64,000 nucleotides of DNA from Clavelina lepadiformis (Eukaryota; Chordata; Ascidiacea; Aplousobranchia; Clavelinidae): assembly GCF_947623445.1 (NCBI RefSeq), contig NC_135247.1:15936501-16000500 (forward strand), in the 5' to 3' direction. The position numbers were made by a program, and so were the translations under genes. The notes under the pieces are model-generated. The model saw only the letters and a program-made list of their open reading frames with translations, did not search any database and was not told where the DNA came from. How positions within the stretch are numbered: the stretch's first letter is position 1; each line of letters starts with the position of its first letter. Of the stretch, positions 27,418 through 38,800 are shown piece after piece.

Positions 27418-28281
27418 TAGGGTTGGATTATCCGGATAACGGTTAACCGATTAACCGCAGTTTTTTTTCTATCTGATATCCGGATATAATTCTGCCGGTT
27501 AACCGGCTAAAAGAGTATCGTTGCTAATGCGTTTTACACTTTTTAGTAAGTTTGAACATTCTTTGTTACGTAGAGGCTGACTCCCGCTGAGCGCAATTAA
27601 ACCTTTGTTCACACTTCTATTGTCTTATACTTTCAACTACCGTACTCGTAAAATTTACTATCACGTCACAAAGAAAGCATAATGAATGATTCTTTTAATA
27701 GAAGACTGCATTCTCATGGCAAGGTAAAGTCTGTGAAGTGTCAGTTGAAAAGCTTTGACTACAACCTAGTTTGAAGTGACTAAATTTAAGAGATGGAATT
27801 TAAACGTTTCAAAAGTGATAATCCAGTTTGGGGCTACTTTCTACGATCAAGAAATGGTGAGAGGGCAAAATGTGAAACCTGTGAAAACATGATTTCTTGT
27901 AAAGGTGGATCTACAGGAGCAATGAGAAACCACCTTGGTTTAAAACATAAGATTGTTCTTGACACAAAGAACAATCCTATCTTATCCGGTCCCGTCTACA
28001 GGATTCCACAATTAATGCATTGTGCTTTATAAGGAGGGCGTTGCAGAAGCAGTGAACATTAAATTTGCGTGATTTTTCTCGTATTCGCTCGTACTGCGCG
28101 TGTACGTAGATCTACAATAAAACTGTGTAATGATTTTACAATCCATTTTTCATGCAAACCTCGTGAAATCGATTGTCTCACTTAGCAGTTATTATCCGGT
28201 TAACCGGTTAGATAAATTTCAAATATACGGATATATCCGTTATCCGGATAGTAAAAATTATTGATATCCGAACTAACCCTA
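27418..28281 (+). mobile_element. hAT-type element, 864 bp, with BED zinc finger remnant
   Basis: TAGGGTT/AACCCTA termini with subterminal CCGGATA and GGTTAACCGG words; perfect 8-bp target duplication GTTCCTAT (27410-27417 and 28282-28289). It retains only the 5' part of a transposase frame (27793-28032) and none of the hAT catalytic or dimerisation regions, so it is non-autonomous. An inverted shorter copy lies about 0.9 kb to the left. Confidence 0.9.
27793..28032 (+). pseudogene. BED-type zinc finger fragment of a hAT transposase
   Basis: A 79-codon open frame beginning MEFKRFKSDNPVWGYF. It contains the BED pattern: an aromatic pair near the start, a CETC cysteine pair at about residues 31-34, and MRNHLGLKH supplying the histidine pair near residues 46-52. 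In full-length hAT transposases this finger binds the element ends. Here the frame terminates soon after the finger, so it is a truncated transposase that could at most give a DNA-binding peptide. Confidence 0.8.
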
Positions 28282-28559
28282 GTTCCTATCCCTGCAGAGT
28301 GATGAGTGGTGGTTCTAGGTTCATAAAATTTCACACTATTGTGCAATTTTGCATCAGTAACCGTCAAATGCCTTAAAAAGATGACGACTCTGTTATACCA
28401 CACGTTTAAAAAGCTTGTCAACTGCGCTGACTCAAAACACGTGTTGCCTCGCTTTGAAGTTGTAGTTTCATAAAAGCGTGGAATGTAACTGCTTGATTCA
28501 AGAAATATGTCAATATGGAATCGACAACAGAAAGCAGAGAAGCCTTCATGTATTGCCAT

Positions 28560-29110
28560 GATATACAGGGTTTACTGGCGGAGTTGTGAATTCCGATCTA
28601 CAACTCAACTGAATGTTCATTGACAGCTCAAAGAGGAGCTTAAAGTGCGTCCTTCTCCATAATGGCAATTTATACCGTGCAGTACTAATTGCACATTTAG
28701 TTAGTCTTCGTGAAGAATACGGAAACATAAAAAGAGTCATTGAATTGTTGCAATATCACAAGCACAATTGGATCATATGTGTTGACCTTAAAATGCACTT
28801 AGGAATACACAGGCGGAGAATTATATCGAAATTGTTCAGAAGCTATTGGAAAGCTACAAAGAACTACCAGTTAACTCTCTAGCTCAAAGAACATAGCCAT
28901 CTTGCTAATTTCCCGGAAAACCTTGGTGCGGTCAGCGATGAGCAAGGAGAAAGATTCCACCTAGATCTGCCCACAGCTTGAACATGCCAGGAAAAGCTAC
29001 AAGCGTAAATTTTTGCCCAAAAACTCGCACTTTATTTGTCCTGCAGAAGCAATATCCGTTTTAAGGAACAGAATAGAGCTGTACAAATGTTTATTTGAAA
29101 ACCATTGAGT
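28560..29110 (+). pseudogene. Broken copy of an unclassified mobile-element protein
   Basis: Several neighbouring stretches recall a protein family that is highly repeated in invertebrate genomes: a KCVLLHNGN motif, a REEYGNIKRVIELL block, a WIICVDLKM motif, and further on a NLGAVSDEQGERFH motif. The family is associated with mobile elements, but I cannot name its class with confidence. The copy is clearly degraded and incomplete; I regard it as a fossil. A repeat tail at 29220-29335 probably belongs to it. Confidence 0.55.
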
Positions 29111-29219
29111 TACTTTCGGTTGCTTGTAGTTCTTAAAACGTTTTATACAATAAACGCAGATGTCTTAAATGTTGTACTTTTTTGTGGCTTATGAGACAAA
29201 GTGGTGGGTGCCTAGCTGA

Positions 29220-29335
29220 AAAACTTGACGTGATAGAGAAAAACTGATGTCATTTTTGGATTCAGCGCCCAAAAGTTAGTCAAACACAATTGTTAGATCG
29301 AAGTCAACAAAAATTGTGTTCCCTTGTGTTATCAA
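29220..29335 (+). repeat. Dispersed repeat segment shared with 26995-27110
   Basis: Partner of the segment at 26995-27110 in opposite orientation, with the same AACTTGACGTGATAGA core and AAGTCAACAAA block. It lies just downstream of the broken mobile-element protein and is probably its 3' region. Confidence 0.55.
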
Positions 29336-29339
29336 CGAA

Positions 29340-29784
29340 TAAAAGGCGAGTTTGAAAATAATCGAGACTGGGTGTATTGCGAGTATAGTTTAGAGAGTAA
29401 CTGAAGGACACAGTTTTACGTTGTAAAAGACATAAAAACCGTGTCCGAGGAGCTCCAAACAATTAGCACAAGGAGAATACTTCGAATGGGAAATGTTTTA
29501 ATTTATGGTTTTCACTTGAAACAAAAGAGCTACGTGCAGTCTCGTTATTTTTCAAACACACCTCGAACTGTCTTATTTCTACATAGATATCGAAGCCTTG
29601 ATTTTCTGATGTTTCCACGAAAAGATACAAACATATCGAGGCCTTTAAAATACCTTTATCCGGTGGTTCAAAAGAAAGGTCTCAGACAAGACCAAACTTT
29701 GTGATGGTTGCTTGTTATAATGGAGCCACAAAAGCTAGTTCCTATAACAGGCTTTCCTTAAACCTAGTGATATGAGCAATAGTT
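29340..29784. other. Intergenic, nothing recognised
   Basis: Apart from a short chance open frame I see nothing here. It separates the mobile-element relics from the 3' UTR of the astacin-like gene. Confidence 0.4.
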
Positions 29785-29790
29785 TTTATT
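29785..29790 (-). terminator. Poly(A) signal of the astacin-like gene
   Basis: TTTATT, which is AATAAA on the - strand, about 100 bases past the TAA stop at 29889-29891. Confidence 0.6.
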
Positions 29791-29888
29791 AGAGTTGTGG
29801 AAAAATAAACTTTCTGGAAACGTAAAACATATACCGAACTTAAACATAGTTAAAAAAGATTAAGCTTCATAAAAAATAAGAGTTTGTC

Positions 29889-32800
29889 TTAATACGGCAG
29901 CTCTTCAAAGTCACTTATATAGATATCCTGTAGCTCCACTCCGGTCTTTGGACTGCAGAGAAGATCTGCTTTCGAATCGCCATTGACATCCTCCAAATAA
30001 ACTTGAGTGCTTTTCTCTACACAGCCGGGAAAATCCCCTTCCCAATCGGGTTCACCGAAGAAAATGCTATCCTTCTGAACCAGCACTTCTATTGACCTGG
30101 TTATGAGTTGAGTAAAATTAAGAGTCGGATAGTGACGAACACTTGGCTGAAACCTGTGTCTTTATTCACCATGAGAATTTATCCTAATAGTACAAATCCG
30201 GCGAAAAAATAACAACTTCAAAAATCGGGAAATCATAACTAAGATAGCTGAAGTATTCTCTCTCACTCTCCAGTAAGAAATTATTGCCAAGATCGGTTAT
30301 AAGTGTAATTTGTCCGAATGAGTGAAAAACCTGCTCCACGAGAAGAGTTAAAATGCCACACTTACCCGTCGCTATGACGACACAATAGATCGTCTTTGAA
30401 ATCGCCACTGACGTCCCCCGCAATGAGTTCAGCCTCTTCATCAAATCTACAAAATGAAGTACTCCCCTCCCAAACAATATCCGAGTACATTCCTTTCTTT
30501 GTTCCAGCGAAAATACGTCTGTTTGTTAAGACACACAACAGGAAACAGGACGCAATTAATTTATCTGCACATAGTATCAAACTGAAATAATTACTGTAAA
30601 GCCAATTATCTACGTAGGTTAGAGTATTTCCATGGGCTATTCTACGTGGTACACTAAATTTAATATCAGTTATGCATTGGAAATATTTCCTCTGACCCAA
30701 AAGATTGAGTTGAAACAAAGTCAACTTCTGGTCATGATAAGAACTACTATGAACAGAATAAAACGCAGAAGTTCAAGAAAACCTAAAAAAGGATTCCCAC
30801 AAAAGTTTGTCGATGCTGATGCTTAACCCACTCAGCATATTATGCACTTCTGGAGTTTTAACATTACGTCTACACGTCCAAAGTTAACTAAACCATTACT
30901 TGATTTGTTTCCCGCAGACAAGATTTTAAGTTAATTGCATGAAGTCTTACAGTTCAACTACACAGTTACTAATAGAATTGACTTACATAAATCCATCGTC
31001 CATATGGCAAAGCAAGTCAGATCTCCAGTCGTATGTAAAATGACCCGAGATGAGTCTCCCATTCATGCAAAGATGTGAGTTTATTGCCACCGGCGTGCCA
31101 TTAAATAGTTCTTCTCGGACTTCTGCAAATGTTAAAAAATTTAGCATTAAACCTGAAAACCTAAATGAAGGAAAATTTTATACCACCTTCACCTGGAATC
31201 TTAAACCCTCCCGACACAAATGCTCTGCCCGTTCTGTTTGTCGTTGGTGCTTTCCAGTCTTTAGCTTGTTCGCAATTGTTAATGGAAGCGATTTCAACCT
31301 TGGCAACTTCATGTGTGAGAGTGACACAAACTCCGAATGTTCCATTCCTTCCATTCAAATAGCATTTTCTTTCCCTGCGGCATTTCGGGTGAATGTCTTC
31401 ATTGGTTGACCAGCTACTCCATTCCGACCAATGTGCAGCTTCTGCATAGTTCAGAATCAAATAAAACATTGCGTGTGAGCAAGCAACTGACGTTTTGCGA
31501 CAGGACAAAACATCTTTTCCATTGCTTTGCACTGATAGAGGCAGTTTAGTTATGATGACGAAAGCACTACATCTATGTCTTTGCACAAACTGAAAAACAG
31601 TCTATGCCTCCTGCATATAGCAAGTGTAGTTTAAGGGAAAGACTGAAGCAAGTTGAACTTGAGTCAACAATTAGTTGTTAAAAAGTAAACCAGAGAAGAA
31701 ATTTTTCAATAATATGTTGCGGTTGAGCAGCTATTGTCGTAAGTGTATCGCAAGTATGCCGTAATAATGACCCCACCAAATAAAATAAAATCATTAATAT
31801 ATAAGCGTTTGAGTCAAGTATGATACCGGCAGCAGCGACTAGTCAGTGCGGCACTTGCAAGTTTTCGACTCGTCAACATGCCTAAGTTTTGCAAACTCAC
31901 ATCGATTTATTATAAATAAGCAAGAAAAATTTTCTGGTTTCAACAACAAGCTGTTATAAAATATAGAATTGAAGCTTCACTACACGTAATCACGCCGGAA
32001 ATATTGTGCAAGCACGATGTTTCGTCGAAAACCGCCATATTTTTTAGTGCCAGCATAAAAATACCACAGGTGACAGTACATGTACGAGTATACCATTCGT
32101 TTTCTTATGGCAAAGACCAGTACCGGATCAGGCTAGCGCCAACAACCAAGACTGAATGAACCGTCATAAAGCTGTTGCTTAGCATTTACATTCACCTGTA
32201 GAAATACACCTACCATAAGGTAATCTAAGTACAAACCAGCTAAGTTCTTCTCGCCTGCACAAACCGTCCTAATCATACTTCGTCCAAACACTAACGTCAC
32301 GCACGCAAATTTAACACTATGGCGTCATTATTACTAGCACATTTGCGACACATTTTTCGCATTAATTGCTCATTCACAAATAACAATTGATTTTTACTTC
32401 TTGATTTAGGAGTTAATTGAGGTTAACTTAATTCTGCACTTGCACTTCACTTTTCCTTTTGAAGACTTTTTGTGTATTTTATGTGTAACACTAAAATAGC
32501 GAAAATCAAAATCATTCATTTTACTTACTAGATTTACCCCCATCATCTGGACATCGATATAACGTTTTAATTTTCAGATAATCTGTGTCTCTAAGTCCAA
32601 TAAATAGGTCATTTTTCTTTTGTCCACGTATTTTCATGCCATTTTTCCCAGATATGGTGGGTTTTCTGTCCTGCTTTGCAAAGGCATTATGTGGAAAATG
32701 CATCAAGGATTGTCCATTGTACTCGATATCGAAATCAAGCCAATAACGATGATTAAGTTTTCCAAAGGCAGACTTTCGACCTAGGACAAATTAAACTCAA

Positions 32801-35800
32801 AAGAAACACAAGCAAAATAATGAATGATAATATTAGAATATAAAACAGCGAATGAGTAAAAAAACTAATACCAAAAGATAAGCACTGGAATAATAACTAA
32901 AATCTAAGCAACATACACTTTAAAACTATAAAACTGATGACTAATCTTTGATCCAAAATCTAAATTTACTTGTTACAACCAACAACTTGTTATTAAATAA
33001 AGTTTAACATCATCAAAAAGCCTAACCTCTATCCTTTAAAGCACATAAAGAAGTGCACTACTTATCACCATAATATTGCATTTGGTAATTTTAATAAAAT
33101 CTACAAAGAATTCAGACCTGGAATGATATTTTTCCAGTCTATTTTGACATGACCATCTCTGTCAGCCCTCGTTTGTTCATGATCGAATCCAAGCACATGC
33201 ATAAAAAGATGTTCTATGCCGGGACTTCCAATACAGTGCTCACTAACAAAAACTGTGTTCTTTTTTGCTCTGAGACCTATGCCTGCACTGTTATACAGAA
33301 AAGTTACAAATTTGGTAGCCATGCAAGCTCACTATGATAAGATGGTAGCCTGAATCTTTACGCTCGGATCTTTGCTTGTCTTAAACTCAGCAATGATTCC
33401 TCATGGCAAAAACTATGTTTACCGAGAGCTTGTCTTAGTGTGTTTTTGTCTGTTATTTTGGTCTTGCCTGAATTAGAAACTGTTCACTGAGAATATGAAA
33501 CAGAAGCAAGCTTCAACAATGCCTCACCAAAAAGTATTACGATGGCAGAGTAAAATCGGCGAGCATCAAACTCGGATCGTATACGTCCGAGCAGGACACT
33601 CCAACCAAGCAGACACAGGCCATTATTGTGATGTAACATAACAGTTATTCATTTTTTATATGCAAAATGCATTAAGTTATCAAGGTTTAAAACAACTACC
33701 TGCAAAAATCCCCCTTTGTTACATACACATAGCTTCCAACCTCATTTTCAATTTGCTGAAACGTTATACAAGTTTTGTATCGAAATGATCTCAATATTCC
33801 CTTAATCGCTAGTATTGTTTCGTTACCTGAAAGTAAATTAACAAAAGCAGTGATTATACACTATACTGGCATCATCTTTATGACAAACAAACTTATAACA
33901 ATTTTAATAACAGCTTCGGCATGCTTTCATTACATATTCACATGTTGAAGTTGGCAACTACAATCATGCTGAATAACAAAGTAACATACTTTTGCACACT
34001 AACGTCAAGTTTAAAATGTAAAATACTTGGGGAAATTTGGAAGTAGCCAAAATTCTTAAGTATCATCAAAAGCACCTTAACTTTACCATCTAAGAAGAGA
34101 GAATACACAGAAGGGCTTTACCTAGCTGGCTATCATAAAGTACATTGATTGTGGTTTCACCGATCCCCCAGCTATAAATTTTAGCATTGCTTGCAATATC
34201 ATCAATCAAATCAAAGTGAGATGAAAACTCCTCTTCTTCTGATATAAACATCTGAAAAGGTTTCAAGTTATTCGAAATTCTAGCTCAAGTTGTTTCTACA
34301 GTATAGCTTAAAGCAGTGATGGAAACAAGTTAAAATGGACGTGACACAAGTCAAGTCACTAACAGCACAAGTCCAAGTCAAGTCGAGTCATTTTATTTAC
34401 ATTCCCATGCCAAGTCGAGTCAGTACCGTTTATCAATTTACAATCCAATAACAATTGTAATTTCAACTGTATTATAATTTAACTAATTTCAATTGTAATC
34501 ACTATTTACAATTTATGTTTTGTTTTAGGTCGATAGTAAACAACTTTTTCAACATACGTAATGTAAATATAAGCAAAAAAATCCATTTCTGAACCTTTCG
34601 CACATTTCATAGAATGTATTGCAAAGTGTTTTGAATAAATTTTTTCACAAATATCAAAACCAATTCTATAACAATTTGAAATAACTAGTTTTTGACTCAA
34701 GTCAAGTCAATCGAAACTTTTATGTTTACACGAGTCAAGTCTTTTAAGCACTAAAACACAAATCAAGTCAAGTCTTTCCAAAAACCTGACTCGAGTCAAG
34801 TAGTTAACTGGAGTCTTTCCACTTCTGGCTTAAAATAACAATAGAAATATTTCTTAAAAACTTTGTTTGATGTCAAGCCAAATATGTACAAATATATCAA
34901 ACTATATTTGGTTGAAAAAAACATTTCACAAAATTCAAAATTTTTGTGTGAAGAGCACAATTTCCTGCAAGTTAGATTAATTAATAAATTTGCCAGTTAG
35001 TATAAAATATTGTATATTGCCACTCACCTTTGTCATCAGGGGAATTTCTTCCTTGACAAACTGAACGTCACCCTGAAATAGGCCAGATTCTTGACATTCA
35101 CATGAATTAGGACAGTTCTTTTCATCACTCTTATAACCAAACGGGCATTCTTCCGAGCACGATTTAATATCAAACCGACACCTTTTTACTGTCAACATTT
35201 AACGTTGGAGAAATAAAACACATATTTAATCAGCTGTGGTTATGCATATTTAGGTAAATGAAACAAAACATACATGAGCAGAGGTTGAGCTGGATCGGGC
35301 TGCTTGCAATATCAATGTGTCGGCCAGTTCGCTTTGCTTCGCTTATGTTTCTGCAAACATCACCAGGTGCTGGCAGACCTATGCGGGCATTGTGTAAATT
35401 AGCTATGGTAATTGCAAATCCTAAAACCATGCGTAATAAAAACAGTTTTTCAAGCACAAATTTTTTTTATCGTATATGATACCTTACATATCAATGAACT
35501 ATAGTAGTAAAACATATTCTGTAATCGCAATGTTCAACAAATCAATAAAATAAAATTTTTTTTATTAGGCTTTAAATTGCTAGTGATGTCTAACCAAAGT
35601 GGATGATATTTTATTGACTACCGTATAACAAAACAAAATTGTAGAAGAAGGACATGCCTGGCTCATCAGCAAAGCGCAGGTGCACTACTGTATGAGCAAT
35701 GAGCATGCTATGTACAACTAGTGTTTTAAAGGTGTGTTTGGGGACCAAAATGGTCTCTTAAAGTTAATGCTTCCACACCTACAGCAGAAAATTCGCAGCA

Positions 35801-38800
35801 GTCTTTAAAAGTTGCCGACTCTTAAAACTTATTAACAATCACCAAAGTAAAACTTTAAAAGACCTGTGCACAACACACTACTTTGTTCGAAAGCATTTTG
35901 GGCATCATGTGCCTTCTAGTAATTATAAAGCAAGATCAGTTTGACCTGGAGATAGTAATATTCATAAGTTAAACATGTTGACATATTAAAACTGTAAAAC
36001 AGCATGTTTGACTCACCCTGCACGCTAAATATAAACAATCCAAGACTGCCCGCAAGAAAGGCTGCACACACTGCCATGCTGGCTTTACGAATCATTTCGG
36101 CACGTTCCGTTTTCCCTAAATGTAAATTGCTTACTTTGTTTTCATGAGTTATGGGAAATTGATGCATTGCCTACTAAAGTCCAACACATTTTACTGATTT
36201 AACAAAATTATTGATAGTTTAAAATTTTGCTGATACAATACAATTCAAACAGTATATGTAAATGGAATAGGGCAGAGGTGTACAACACATGACCAGCCAA
36301 CTATTTTATGTGGCCCACATAAACTTTAATGTTGGTCATGATTTACAAATGCCTTCCTTCCCTTTATTGTACAGCACTATGAGAAACACGAAGGCTATAA
36401 TTATGTATATACGGCATCGAATGTCTGACCTCGTTTTTGCAAACATATGTGCTCTGCATTAATCACATCACAATTGAGGCAGTTTTTATGACTTCTTTAC
36501 TAGCATTTCTTACAAAACAAAGGAAAGATAGAAGAAGCCAAGCATTACAATAATTACAGACAGTAATCAGATATGAGGTTAAGAAGACTTTTGGCAATGA
36601 CAAAATAACAATTTTTTAGGAGCTTTACATAAGTAGATGTGGCCTCAACATAAAATTTATTGATTTTCTGACTGTCGCAGTTTTCTGAACTCTTTAATTT
36701 GGCTGTTTACATAAAACTGTTGCACACCCATAGAATAATTCACAACTACAAACGTACTTTAATTTAATACAAAATAAACATGATTTACCGTTAACAACGT
36801 CCTTTGCATCCAAGGCAATTTCAACTGTCGTTTCATTTGCTTCCTTTGATTCTAATTGTGTATACATTCCACAAATTGATTGTCAGGGTAAACAAAATTG
36901 ATGCAAACAAGTTGAAACAACAGAAAAAGTTAAGCTACCATATTTATATCATTATTACATCATCCTACTAAAATAGAGACAAAATAGACTTATCAAACTG
37001 GAACGCAATTGACGCATACTGAAGTGACCAAGTTTAAATTGAGTAAAGCATGACCACAAAAACAGTTATAACACAAAACAAACATTGACTCACTGTGATC
37101 AACTCTCTTTTTGTCTAAATCGATTTCAACTGTTGATCCATCTACTTTTCTTTGTTCTAAATGTATATGCATTCCACAAGTTGACTGACAGAGTAATCAA
37201 AATTTGATGCATATATATAAAAGGTGGCTTTAGATACACTACATGTATATATATAACTAACTTTTCAAAGTAACGAATATATATATAAAGTTTGTTTTTT
37301 AATGAAACAAGGATGGTTTGTAATAAACACTTGTTATTCCAAACATTCTACTCGTTTAACCGAGTTACTAATCAGGTAATAATTTGTTGTTGTACAATAT
37401 ATGCAAAATACATTAAAGCATTGGAATTTTTTAACACCACAAGCAAGGCTAAAACATGTTAAATCAAATAAGACATCAAATTGCTAAAATATATGCAACA
37501 CAAAACATGACTTACCATGATCATCTTCCTTTGTGTCTGGGGCAAATTTAACATTCATTTTATCTACCATTCCTTGTTCTAAAATTACATACATTGAAAC
37601 CACAATTTAACAAACAGAGTGAATATAAATTAGTGCATACAGAAGAAAAAATTTTAAAAGTTATCATGCAAATTACAACAATTCCAATGAAATAAGGCAT
37701 TATTGAAACATATATACTTAGGGCCACGAAACAAAAGAAATAAAACTTACCCTGATCATCCTTCTTAGTATCTGAAGCAATTTCAACAGCCATTTCATCT
37801 ACTATTTCTGGATCTATATGCAAATTACATATTTGTAAAATATGAAAGGGTCATTAAAATTGATGCAAAGTTTAAGCAACAGAAAGACTTAAGTTAGCAA
37901 ACTAACTCTTTCACCCATACTAATGAAATAAGGATAAACAATTAGTGATTCTACAAACTGGAACAAAATAGATCCACACTAAATTAACACTCCAATCAAT
38001 ACATAAACTTTCATTACAATAGAACGGTGATGGAGTGATACGGTGTGTAATGATAGATCTGATAATTCTAACATTCTATTGATTTAACCGAGTTATTAAC
38101 AGCGAAGATAATTAACAATTTACTGTTATATATACTACATTATGACAGTAGAGCTTTTTTTAAAACTGGAAAGCAAAACATATTTATATACTGTACCACA
38201 ATTTAAATGGAATAGGGAACTAGGCTCCCAAGCATGAGTACTTCTACCCCTTAGGCATATGAGATCAGATTTTAAGGAATCTGAAGTTCAAGTTTTTCTT
38301 GACTTGTTTGTGCTAGCAAAGATTTATTATTATAGGGGTACTAAAAATGCCCCAGTGAAATAACGGGGGATGGACAATATAAAAGGTTGGGAGCGTTTGT
38401 ATCAAATTGCAAAACTATTTATAACACAAAAGATACACGGCTTACTGTGATCTTCTTCCGTTGTAGCTGGGGCAATTTCAACAGCAGTCGCATCAACCGG
38501 TACTATATCTTGCTCTATAAGCATATATACTATGTAACTGGATTGTCAGGGTAAATGCAATAGATATATACAAACAATAAAAGCTTTAGGCTAGCGCATG
38601 GTCGAGATAGTGATTTCACCAATCCTATTACGGCAAAATTGTGGAAAACAAAATAAACTTCTCCAACCGTGTTGCACTTGATGCATATACTAAAGTGATA
38701 ATAACTCAAATTGAAAAAAGTATTATTGCAAGTTTACAAGTTGCAAAATATATATCATGCTTAGGGCTATAACACAAAACAAATAAAATTTACCTTGATC

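Noticed and set aside
33288-33322. Extending the astacin exon upstream to include MATKFVTFLY
   Set aside because: That frame needs a poor acceptor and breaks phase with the previous exon; the acceptor at 33289-33288 (TATAACAG) keeps phase and fits the family spacing.
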